From JAFMDF01 sp964644655 (lineage in GTDB: Bacteria > Bacteroidota > Bacteroidia > Chitinophagales > Saprospiraceae): a stretch of DNA of 26,897 bases. The stretch is taken from the NCBI GenBank assembly GCA_964644655.1, contig CAZXYA010000053.1, positions 1 through 26,897 on the forward strand, given 5' to 3'. The notes under the pieces are model-generated. The model ran no database searches and was not told the origin of the DNA. It worked only from the letters and a program-made list of their open reading frames with translations. Each line of letters opens with the position of its first letter. Position 1 is the stretch's first letter. This document shows positions 7,563 to 14,303 of the stretch, piece after piece. Both the position numbers and the translations under genes were made by a program.

Positions 7563-7989
7563 TAGTGTTAAATAGTCCGTGAGGGGGTAAACATTACAAT
7601 AAAACTGTTATGTCATATTCACAAATTTTATCATACAAAATGAATGCCATTTTTTCTTAATATGTTTTTATTTGCATTTTTTCTAAGGCATCCATAAAAA
7701 AACGTCAATATATTATTGAAATTATTATGTGTTTGCTATAAAATTGCCTTCTAAACGGCATTTTTTTAAATACTTTTTTGGTTTGGACTGACTAAATGGA
7801 TAAAAAATAGCGTTTTTATAAAAAATAAATCAATTTTTGTTCATCTTTTAAAAATTTAAGTGGTCTTTAAGTAAGATTCACTTTCTCGAAAATTAATTTT
7901 ATCACTCAAGAAAATCAAGTTTTACTTATTAAAATCATTCGACACGTTTCCAATAAGAAAACCTTGAAATTCCTATTATACTATACATC

Positions 7990-8664
7990 ATGAAAAAATT
8001 CACTTCTTGGATAGGCTTGCTATCCTTTCTAGCCATTTCTACAACTATTTTCGCAGACACAAAATCTCTATCTCCTTTTGATGAAATCATTCTTTCAGGT
8101 AATGTTAGCGCGCTTTTAATAGCAGGTGAAGAAGAAAGTATAGATATCAAAAATGATGCAGATCGTCTAGATTTTTATGTGGAAGGAAAATCATTAAAAG
8201 TAAAAGCGACCGACTTAGTAAAATATAATAAAACCCCAACGATAAAGGTCATTATTACTTACAAAAAATTAAGAGGAATAAGGGCAAGAGCTGGCGCTTC
8301 TGCTTATACCGAACAAGCTATTAAAGGAGATCAATTAGCATTAAAATTTTCAAGCGGTGCATCAGGAGAATTAGAAGTAGCTCAAAGTTCTATAGATATA
8401 ACCGTATCGGAGGGAAGTGATTTGGAAGTGCGAGGCGAAACTGATTGGCAAGAAATAAAAGTAGCAACGGGAGGTTCCTTATCTGCCTATAAATTGAAGG
8501 CCGCTAATACCATTGTAAAAACAAATACTGGAGGAAGTGCGGAAGTTATGACCACCAAAAGTATAGATGCTAGAGCCAGTACTGGAGGGAATATTACCTA
8601 TAAAGGAGATCCTAAAAAAGTACAACGAAAAGATGGGCTTTCGGGAACAATTAGGAGTTGGTAA
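7990..8664 (+). CDS. Secreted GIN-domain (DUF2807) protein
   Basis: A 224-residue exported protein. Residues 1-22 form a signal peptide (MKKFTSWIGLLSFLAISTTIFA). The rest is a single head GIN/DUF2807 domain: FDEIILSGNVSALLIAGEEE at the start, then short repeating beta turns (GASAY, SSGASGE, SEGSDLE, GGSLSAY, TGGSAEV, TGGNITY), typical of the right-handed beta-helix-like repeats in the family. DUF2807 proteins are very common in Bacteroidota and located in the periplasm or on the surface; their biochemical role is not known, though a polysaccharide or autotransporter-like binding role has been proposed from the fold. No lipobox is present. A strong terminator follows 29 bases after the stop, so the gene is monocistronic. 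Confidence 0.88.
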   Translation: MKKFTSWIGLLSFLAISTTIFADTKSLSPFDEIILSGNVSALLIAGEEESIDIKNDADRLDFYVEGKSLKVKATDLVKYNKTPTIKVIITYKKLRGIRARAGASAYTEQAIKGDQLALKFSSGASGELEVAQSSIDITVSEGSDLEVRGETDWQEIKVATGGSLSAYKLKAANTIVKTNTGGSAEVMTTKSIDARASTGGNITYKGDPKKVQRKDGLSGTIRSW

Positions 8665-8693
8665 CTCAAGGAAGAAATCCCTTTTTAAAAAGG

Positions 8694-8732
8694 AAAACCT
8701 TTGCTAAAATTAGTTTTAGCAAAGGTTTTTTT
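8694..8732 (+). terminator. Strong intrinsic terminator of the DUF2807 gene
   Basis: AAAACCTTTGCTAAAA (8694-8709) and TTTTAGCAAAGGTTTT (8714-8729) form a perfect 16-bp stem with loop TTAG, and the T-run continues to 8732. This is the clearest terminator in the window. Confidence 0.92.
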
Positions 8733-8748
8733 ATTAGGGTAATGGTAT

Positions 8749-8777
8749 AAAAAAAGTCGGAGCAAATAACTCCGACT
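8749..8777 (-). terminator. Minus-strand intrinsic terminator with no visible gene upstream
   Basis: Read on the minus strand, AGTCGGAG (complement of 8770-8777), loop TTATTTG, CTCCGACT (complement of 8755-8762) is a perfect 8-bp stem followed by a run of Ts (complement of the A-run starting at 8749). It would end transcripts coming from the 8780-9300 gap, where no minus-strand gene is visible. A back-up bidirectional terminator for the + strand is less likely because the + side lacks a T-run. Confidence 0.65.
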
Positions 8778-9012
8778 CGAAATAAACACCTAAAACCCTA
8801 TTAACTAATCTTATATATTTTTAAAGCCCTTTTTTAAAGGCATTTTTTATTCTTTAAATGGTTGTAATAAAACAATTATTTATCAAATTTAGTTTCCAAG
8901 CAGTACTTTTATACATCAAACTGTTTTCGTCAATACCATTATACTTATTTATATATCAATTGCTATTCCATTACAATTCTTCCGACTTTTTGTTATAGTT
9001 TAATGAAAAATA

Positions 9013-9057
9013 ATGCCATTTTGGCATTTTTAAAAACAAATTAATGCCATTTTGGCA
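9013..9057. promoter_or_regulatory. Twin palindromes, candidate operator
   Basis: ATGCCATTTTGGCA occurs at 9013-9026 and again at 9044-9057, exactly 31 bp apart (about three helical turns). Each copy is a TGCCA/TGGCA palindrome around TTT or TTTT. The second copy overlaps the -33 element of the predicted promoter at 9051-9082, which is where an operator would act. Confidence 0.5.
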
Positions 9058-9082
9058 AAATACAGTTATTTATCTAATTTTG
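9051..9082 (+). promoter_or_regulatory. Putative promoter upstream of lgt
   Basis: TTTG (9051-9054), 20 bases, then TAATTTTG (9075-9082) matches the Bacteroidota pattern of a -33 TTG/TTTG and a -7 TAnnTTTG separated by about 19 bases. The start codon of lgt is over 200 bases downstream, so a long leader or a short upstream frame would be transcribed. Confidence 0.5.
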
Positions 9083-9140
9083 GAAAATGATCCAGTATAT
9101 TTTATTTCCTTTTATTAAGCGAATCCCTAAGACTTTTATA

Positions 9141-9148
9141 TACTTTTG
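9141..9148 (+). promoter_or_regulatory. Second putative -7 box upstream of lgt
   Basis: TACTTTTG followed by TACCTTGC is a good -7 box and start region for Bacteroidota, although no TTG sits at the expected -33 distance. It lies 18 bases before a 21-codon open frame at 9167-9232 and 156 bases before lgt. Confidence 0.4.
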
Positions 9149-9304
9149 TACCTTGCAGTATTGATTATGGAATCAATTAAAATGAAAATGCAAATTAAAA
9201 TTAAAAACATCCTGGCAATCAGCAGTTTATAATTTCAAATTTGTAAATTTATTTTTTTAGCATTCCTATTATTTTTTCAGAAGAAAATTGCTATAAAGTA
9301 AACT

Positions 9305-10471
9305 ATGTATCCAGATTTATCCTACCTATTACATGACCTTTTTGGGACAGATGTTGACAATGGTTTTTCTATAGTCAAAACCTTTGGCTTATTATTAGCT
9401 ATTGCCATTTTAACAAGTGCTTATTTCCTAAATTTAGAATTAAAACGAAAAGAGCAAGAAGGTTTGCTGGGTTCGACTTTGGTAAAAACAGTCGTTGGAG
9501 AACCTGCTGCTATGAGTGAATTAATCCTCAATGCTATTTTTGGTTTTTTATTGGGGTTTAAAGTGGTACATATCGCTTTGAATTTTAAAGAATTTCAAGC
9601 AGATGCTCCTGGGTTTTTGTTTTCTTCCAAGGGAAATATTTTAGCAGGCATTATTGGTGCGATTGCTTTAGCAGGCATTAAATATTGGGAAAAAGAGAAA
9701 CAACGATTACCTAAACCTAAAATAGTAGAAAGCATTGTTCGTCCTAGTGATAGAATTGGAGACATTACTTTAATCGCCGCTTTTACTGGTATTCTAGGCG
9801 CCAAATTTTTTGCCATCTTTGAAGACTTAAGTAATTTAACGATGGATAATTTTTTTCATGCACTTTTCTCTGGCGGTGGTTTAGCAATTTATGGTGGATT
9901 GATTGGCGGATTTATCGGTGTGGTTTGGTATTTAAGAAAACATAAAATTAATGTTTCTCATGTAGCAGATGCGGTTGCACCTGCCTTAATTATTGGGTAT
10001 GGCGTCGGTCGAATTGGTTGTCAGTTATCTGGTGACGGAGATTGGGGAATTGTTAATGAATTAGCACAACCTTCTTGGTGGTTTTTACCAGATTGGCTTT
10101 GGGCTTATGATTACCCACAAAATGTACTAAATAATGGGACTCCTATTGAAGGCTGTGAAGGAAATTACTGTAGAGCATTGACCAAGGCAGTTTTCCCAAC
10201 ACCTGTCTATGAGATGGTCATGGCTTTTGCAATCGCTGGTATTTTATGGGCATTGCGTAAGCGCTTACCAGTTCCGGGTATGTTATTCTGCGTTTACTTA
10301 ATTTTAAATGGCTTTGAGCGATTTTGGATAGAAAAAATTAGGGTCAATGCCGAATATGATATTTTTGGTTATCATCCAACTCAAGCAGAAATTATAGCCG
10401 TTTTATTATTTTTGATAGGAAGTGTGGGCTATTTTGTTTTGCGAAAACGAGGAGAAGCTTTGGTTAATTAA
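9305..10471 (+). CDS. lgt: Prolipoprotein diacylglyceryl transferase
   Basis: Transfers diacylglycerol from phosphatidylglycerol to the lipobox cysteine of prolipoproteins in the inner membrane, the first step of lipoprotein maturation. Multiple hydrophobic segments span the 388 residues. The Lgt signature is GYGVGRIGCQLSGDGDWG with Arg236 (equivalent to the essential arginine of the family), followed by VFPTPVYEMVMA (the HPSQLYE-like block) and NGFERFWIEKIR. The YGGLIGG block carries Tyr196 where E. coli Lgt has His103; I believe Tyr is usual in this phylum. The protein is about 90 residues longer than E. coli Lgt, with extra N-terminal helices and an insertion around 240-300 (PEGCEG-like Cys-containing loop). 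Monocistronic; its end converges on scpA with 19 bases between. Confidence 0.93.
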   Translation: MYPDLSYLLHDLFGTDVDNGFSIVKTFGLLLAIAILTSAYFLNLELKRKEQEGLLGSTLVKTVVGEPAAMSELILNAIFGFLLGFKVVHIALNFKEFQADAPGFLFSSKGNILAGIIGAIALAGIKYWEKEKQRLPKPKIVESIVRPSDRIGDITLIAAFTGILGAKFFAIFEDLSNLTMDNFFHALFSGGGLAIYGGLIGGFIGVVWYLRKHKINVSHVADAVAPALIIGYGVGRIGCQLSGDGDWGIVNELAQPSWWFLPDWLWAYDYPQNVLNNGTPIEGCEGNYCRALTKAVFPTPVYEMVMAFAIAGILWALRKRLPVPGMLFCVYLILNGFERFWIEKIRVNAEYDIFGYHPTQAEIIAVLLFLIGSVGYFVLRKRGEALVN

Positions 10472-10490
10472 CACTTAAAATAGTATCACT

Positions 10491-11234
10491 TTACAAGGTC
10501 AACCAAAAATTATTAATTCCTTCTCCTTGTACTATCTTCAATTTATCCAAATTTAATAATTCTAGCAACCCTAAAAAAGTAACGATGGCGTGTACCCTAT
10601 TTTCGCATTCGCCAAAGATGCTTTTAAAACCAGTCTTGACACCTTTTTTTATCTTGGATAAAATAAATTGCTGTTGTCCTTGAATGGTATAATTATAATC
10701 GACTACGGTATGGACTTTTTTCCTGCGGTGTTCATCTTCATAACGTTCCATCACTTTTTCAAAGGTCTTTAAAATTTTGAAAAGCGATAGTGATTCTAAC
10801 TCTACATCTACCAATGCTTTTTGAGCGATGACTTTTAGTTCTTTAGAAATATTCCCTCTATCTTCTTGTTTAGATCGTTTTTCTTCCATCTCTCGCATTT
10901 CGTCCAAAACAGACTTATAGCGTTTGTACTCTAATAATCGTTGAACTAATTCCTCTCTCGGATCTATTTCATTGCCTTCTTCATCTATTGGTTTTCTAGG
11001 AATTAACAATTTTGCTTTAATCCGCATTAAGGTAGCTGCCACTAGAATAAACTCACTTGCCAAATCAATATTCAACGCTTCCATTTGCCGAATATAAGCC
11101 AAGAAATCATCGGTAATCTTAGAGATTGGAATATTATAAATATCCAATTCATCTCTTTCGATAAAGAAAAGTAAAAGGTCAAATGGACCTTCAAACTGAT
11201 CGAGTTTAATAGTATAAGTAGTAGCTGTTGCCAT
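10491..11234 (-). CDS. scpA: Segregation and condensation protein A (kleisin)
   Basis: The kleisin subunit that bridges SMC heads and, with ScpB, forms the condensin needed for chromosome segregation. Its 247 residues are typical. The N-terminal signature is LDQFEGPFDLLLFFIERDEL (about 11-30), followed by IYNIPISKITDDFLAYI and the helix LASEFILVAATLMRIKAKLL. The middle (100-150) is charged coiled-coil (LDEMREMEEKRSKQED). The C-terminal winged-helix region ends in VTFLGLLELLNLDKLKIVQ, the standard SMC-binding end. Last gene of the minus-strand run rsmA - yqeY-like - scpA; a 136-base gap with an imperfect inverted repeat separates it from the yqeY-like gene. Confidence 0.93.
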   Translation of the reverse strand: MATATTYTIKLDQFEGPFDLLLFFIERDELDIYNIPISKITDDFLAYIRQMEALNIDLASEFILVAATLMRIKAKLLIPRKPIDEEGNEIDPREELVQRLLEYKRYKSVLDEMREMEEKRSKQEDRGNISKELKVIAQKALVDVELESLSLFKILKTFEKVMERYEDEHRRKKVHTVVDYNYTIQGQQQFILSKIKKGVKTGFKSIFGECENRVHAIVTFLGLLELLNLDKLKIVQGEGINNFWLTL

Positions 11235-11256
11235 TATGTAGTTTTCTAATATAAGA

Positions 11257-11362
11257 GGTCAGCAGTCAGACCACTTCGTTGTCAGCAAACAGATTCAGAT
11301 AGGTCATGCTATCTAAAATCTCGCTTCTGACAGTTATCGAAGATAATGATCTTACTGCTGGC
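11257..11362. repeat. Imperfect inverted repeat between yqeY-like gene and scpA
   Basis: GTCAGCAGTCAGACCA (11258-11273) pairs at 13 of 16 positions with 11347-11362, and CTTCG plus TGTCAG blocks (11274-11285) pair with 11327-11340 with a bulge. A perfect inner hairpin AGATAG (11297-11302) / CTATCT (11309-11314) sits at the centre. In the minus-strand transcript it lies in the scpA leader. Looser than the other inverted repeats in the window. Confidence 0.5.
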
Positions 11363-11370
11363 TTCTCTTC

Positions 11371-11817
11371 TTATCCTAGTAATTTTTTTACAATTCCAGA
11401 AATGGTTTTTCCATCGGCTTTTCCTCCCAATTGCTTAGAAGCCATTCCCATAACCTTTCCCATATCCCTCATAGAGGAAGCACCAGTTTGGGCAATAATG
11501 GCTTGTAATACGCCCGTTAATTCTGCTTCTCCCATTTGCTGTGGTAAATATTTTTCAATGATGGCTATTTCTTCTTTTTCCGTCGCTGCTAATTCTGGTC
11601 TACCCTGTGTTTCATAGATGTTCAAGGAATCTTTTCGTTGCTTCACCATTTTTTGCAACATTTTGATTTCTCCCGCTTCGTCTAATTCTTTTCCGCTTCC
11701 ATCTGTTTTAGCTAATATAATTTGCGACTTAATCGCTCGAATACCTCTTAAAGCAACTTTGTCTTTTGCTTTCATCGCCGCTTTTAAATCTGTAATAATT
11801 TTCGCTTCTAAACTCAT
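11371..11817 (-). CDS. GatB/YqeY domain-containing protein
   Basis: A 148-residue soluble protein of the YqeY family, which corresponds to the C-terminal helical domain of the amidotransferase subunit GatB. Recognisable segments: MSLEAKIITDLKAAMKAKDK at the start, LRGIRAIKSQI, MLQKMVKQRKDSLNIYE, and the C-terminal block MRDMGKVMGMASKQLGGKAD that in GatB contacts tRNA. Residues 1-90 are mostly charged helices. Proteins of this family have no firmly established enzymatic role; tRNA binding is assumed from the domain. It lies between rsmA (59 bases upstream) and scpA, in the same direction. Confidence 0.9.
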   Translation of the reverse strand: MSLEAKIITDLKAAMKAKDKVALRGIRAIKSQIILAKTDGSGKELDEAGEIKMLQKMVKQRKDSLNIYETQGRPELAATEKEEIAIIEKYLPQQMGEAELTGVLQAIIAQTGASSMRDMGKVMGMASKQLGGKADGKTISGIVKKLLG

Positions 11818-11876
11818 TTTAAAAGTAGTTTTTAATTTTTACAAAGTTAATGAAAATGATTGATTGCCGAGTGTTT

Positions 11877-12662
11877 TTAATTATCTAATTCCTTTCTATG
11901 TGCTTCTACCCACTTCGTCACCTGAATAAAATCTTCTAGTGATAATTGTTCTGGTCGCTGAGTAAAAAATGGATTGCTCAGAAAGTCTCGATCTTTAGAA
12001 AAGGACTTCATTGTATTGCGTAACATCTTTCGGCGTTGACTAAAGGTAGATTTAACGATGGTTTTAAATAGTTTTGCATCACATCCCAATTCAAATCCAT
12101 CTCGACGAGTCAATCGGATTACTGCTGATTGAACCTTTGGTGGTGGATTAAAGTTCCTTCTATCTACATCAAATAATAATTCCCCGCTGTAATGTGCTTG
12201 TATTAGTACACTAATCACGCCATAAGTTTTACTACCCGGAGGCGCAATGACTCTATCCGCTACTTCTTTCTGAAACATACCCACCATCTCTGGAATTTGA
12301 GCTTTATACTCCAACATTTTAAATAAAATCTGGCTGGAAATATTATAGGGGAAGTTACCAATTAAACCAAAAGATTCTTTCTTAAAAAAAGTATCTAGCG
12401 GCACTTTTAAAAAATCTTCTTGAATAATCTGTCCTGCTAATGCTGGATAATGCTTTTTCAAATGAAAAACCATATCTCTATCTGCTTCCACGACAACCAA
12501 TTCAAAATCTTGTGGAATCAAGTATTTGGTCAACATCCCTTGACCGGGACCAACCTCCAATACTTTTTTATAGGTATCCGTCAATTGCAAACTATTCGCA
12601 ATACGCTCTGAAAGGTCTTCATTTGTCAAAAAATGTTGACCATAAGATTTTTTAGCTCTCAA
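11877..12662 (-). CDS. rsmA: 16S rRNA dimethyladenosine transferase
   Basis: Dimethylates the two adjacent adenosines in the 3' terminal hairpin of 16S rRNA during 30S assembly, using SAM (KsgA/Dim1 family). 261 residues is standard. Motifs: KKSYGQHFLTNEDLSERI at the N-terminus; SAM motif I LEVGPGQGMLTKYL (about 39-52); acidic VVVEADRD (motif II); the catalytic motif IV GNFPYNISSQILFK (about 107-120); then FNPPPKVQSAVIRL and FSQRRKMLRN, which mark RsmA instead of Erm resistance methyltransferases. First gene of a minus-strand run with the yqeY-like gene and scpA. A -7 box (TATCTTTG on the minus strand) lies about 145 bases upstream, and a strong inverted repeat sits between that box and the start codon. 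Confidence 0.95.
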   Translation of the reverse strand: MRAKKSYGQHFLTNEDLSERIANSLQLTDTYKKVLEVGPGQGMLTKYLIPQDFELVVVEADRDMVFHLKKHYPALAGQIIQEDFLKVPLDTFFKKESFGLIGNFPYNISSQILFKMLEYKAQIPEMVGMFQKEVADRVIAPPGSKTYGVISVLIQAHYSGELLFDVDRRNFNPPPKVQSAVIRLTRRDGFELGCDAKLFKTIVKSTFSQRRKMLRNTMKSFSKDRDFLSNPFFTQRPEQLSLEDFIQVTKWVEAHRKELDN

Positions 12663-12681
12663 TCGTTTAGTTTAGTAGCGT

Positions 12682-12739
12682 AGGGCTTTGAGCAGAGGGC
12701 GTAGGTATTACTCAAGCTACGCCCTCTACTTAAAGCCCT
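12682..12739. repeat. Long inverted repeat in the rsmA / aminopeptidase divergent gap
   Basis: Arms 12682-12704 (AGGGCTTTGAGCAGAGGGCGTAG, complement with gaps below) and 12717-12739 pair at 21 of 23 positions, with one G-T wobble (12690/12731) and one C/A mismatch (12693/12728); the loop has 12 bases. The innermost 11 pairs are perfect and GC-rich compared with the region. TTTAG before and CTAAA after may extend the stem. It lies in the predicted rsmA leader on the minus strand. The half-site CTACGCCCT also occurs at 6407-6415. Confidence 0.85.
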
Positions 12740-12805
12740 TAGCTAAAATGATTAAATACCTGTTTAGCAGAAACAAATCGTTCAAATTTCCTTTAAACAA
12801 CAAGG

Positions 12806-12813
12806 CAAAGATA
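12806..12813 (-). promoter_or_regulatory. Putative -7 box of rsmA
   Basis: The minus strand reads TATCTTTG (complement of 12806-12813), then CC, an exact TAnnTTTG match and typical of Bacteroidota start regions. No TTG lies at the usual -33 spacing. It would give a leader of about 140 nt that contains the 12682-12739 hairpin. Confidence 0.45.
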
Positions 12814-12869
12814 CGAATATAGTAGCTTTCCCTTTTTTTCCATGAACAACCATACAAACTACACACAAC

Positions 12870-14303
12870 ATGAGTTTTAGCATCCACAGAATTGAGCAGC
12901 CACAAGCAACCGATAATTTATTAATCCTTGCAAATACAGCAGATTTGTTATGGGTAGGAAAATATTTGACAACAGCAGAACAAGCTTATTTAATGCATGC
13001 CGCCGAACAGGGAATTAATTATATCTTTTTTCCAAAAGAGACGCAAGGCATTTTAGTGCATTTCATTGGATTGATGGATAATGCAATTGATCAGAAAGAA
13101 GCCAATCGTCGAGCAGGAAATGAAATTATTACAGCAATTACGCATTATAAAATTGAGGCAATTACCATTTTAAATAAAAGTGGCAAAAAACATTTGGCAG
13201 AATATGTAGAAGGCATGGTTTTAGGCGGCTACCAATTCACCAAATATTTAAGTGGCCAAGATGACACTATCAGAGGTGCTCAAACGATTAATTTACCTGC
13301 CACAGAAATATCCCCACTTGCTTTAGAACAATTAGAGGCTATTTTATACGCCACCTATAAAGCCAGAGATTTGGTCAATGAACCACAGTCTTATTTAACG
13401 GCAGTAAAATTAGGAGAAGAGATTGAAGCGCTCGGAGAACAATATGGTTTCCAAGTAGAAACATTGAATAAAGCAAAGATTCAATCCTTAAAAATGGGTG
13501 GTCTTTTAGCGGTAAATAAAGGCAGTTTTGCCCCACCAAGATTTTCTGTTTTAGAATTCAAACATCCACAAGCGAAAAATACAAAACCCATTGTATTGGT
13601 TGGCAAAGGCGTTGTTTTTGATACGGGTGGCATCAACCTAAAACCCACCCAAGGTTCGCTAGATATGATGAAATGTGATATGGCAGGTGCAGCAACCGTA
13701 ATTGGCGCAATGGTCGCTGTAGCCAAAGCAGCATTACCAATTCATTTGGTCGCCTTAGTGCCTGCTACGGATAATCGTTTGGGGAATGATGCCTATCTGC
13801 CAGGGGATGTGATAACGATGTATGATGGCACAACGGTAGAGGTGTTAAACACAGATGCAGAAGGTCGTTTAATTTTGGCAGATGCTTTGCATTATGCTAA
13901 AAAATATGACCCTGAATTGGTATTAGATTTTGCGACGTTAACAGGGGCAGCGGTTCGCTCACTCGGACAACACGCTATTTGTTATATGGGAACAGCGGAT
14001 AAAATCGTCAAAGACAATCTTGAAAATAGTGGAGAACAAGTTTATGAAAGATTGGTCGAATTTCCACTTTGGAAAGAATATGGCAATGCCCTAAAATCAA
14101 ATGTGGCTGACTTAAAAAATATCGGTGGTCCAATGGCTGGACAGATTACCGCTGGTAAGTTTTTACAACATTTTACGGATTATCCTTGGTTACACTTTGA
14201 TATTGCTGGGCCTGCTTTTTTGCGGGCTGCAGATAGTTATCGGACGAAGGAAGGAACTGGGGTTGGGGTTCGGTTGCTTTTTGATTTTTTGAGGGGGTAT
14301 TAA
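12870..14303 (+). CDS. M17-family leucyl aminopeptidase
   Basis: A cytosolic metallo-aminopeptidase that removes N-terminal residues (Leu preferred) with two metal ions. The 477 residues comprise an N-terminal macro-like domain (1-150, poorly conserved as usual) and the C-terminal catalytic domain. Active-site elements: VGKGVVFDTGGINLKP with Lys246 and Asp251, catalytic Lys258, CDMAGA with Asp270, and the family signature NTDAEGRL with Asp329, Glu331 and Arg333. These match PepA Lys270/Asp275/Lys282/Asp293/Asp332/Glu334/Arg336. ALADGLxx-type block ILADALHYAKKY follows. All ligands are intact. It is divergent from rsmA and converges on the M14 peptidase gene, whose stop codon overlaps by 4 bp (TTAA shared). 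Confidence 0.93.
   Translation: MSFSIHRIEQPQATDNLLILANTADLLWVGKYLTTAEQAYLMHAAEQGINYIFFPKETQGILVHFIGLMDNAIDQKEANRRAGNEIITAITHYKIEAITILNKSGKKHLAEYVEGMVLGGYQFTKYLSGQDDTIRGAQTINLPATEISPLALEQLEAILYATYKARDLVNEPQSYLTAVKLGEEIEALGEQYGFQVETLNKAKIQSLKMGGLLAVNKGSFAPPRFSVLEFKHPQAKNTKPIVLVGKGVVFDTGGINLKPTQGSLDMMKCDMAGAATVIGAMVAVAKAALPIHLVALVPATDNRLGNDAYLPGDVITMYDGTTVEVLNTDAEGRLILADALHYAKKYDPELVLDFATLTGAAVRSLGQHAICYMGTADKIVKDNLENSGEQVYERLVEFPLWKEYGNALKSNVADLKNIGGPMAGQITAGKFLQHFTDYPWLHFDIAGPAFLRAADSYRTKEGTGVGVRLLFDFLRGY

Larger units (their letters stand above)
7294..7989. other. Divergent intergenic region, glucosaminidase (-) / DUF2807 (+)
   Basis: About 700 bp with no credible gene. Its left part holds a multi-branched palindromic structure (7388-7528) and a hairpin with T-run (7536-7562). 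The right part is very AT-rich and contains scattered GCC...GGC and GGCATTTTT-type motifs: ATGCCATTTTTT at 7644-7655 and GCC (7746-7748) to GGCATTTTTTT (7757-7767). No TAnnTTTG box in a convincing position was found for either flanking gene. Confidence 0.6.
8665..9304. other. 640-bp intergenic region before lgt
   Basis: No long gene is visible. From left to right it holds a + strand terminator (8694-8732), a minus-strand terminator with no matching gene (8749-8777), a GGCATTTTTT motif (8839-8848), two copies of an ATGCCATTTTGGCA palindrome (9013-9057), two TAnnTTTG promoter boxes (9075-9082, 9141-9148) and a 21-codon open frame (9167-9232). The gap is therefore likely regulatory and may encode a small RNA or short peptide. 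Confidence 0.55.

Noticed and set aside
9305..9894. Tyr196 in place of His103 in Lgt as a sign of inactivity
   Set aside because: The other signature residues, including Arg236, are intact and I believe Tyr at this place is usual in many non-enterobacterial Lgt proteins.
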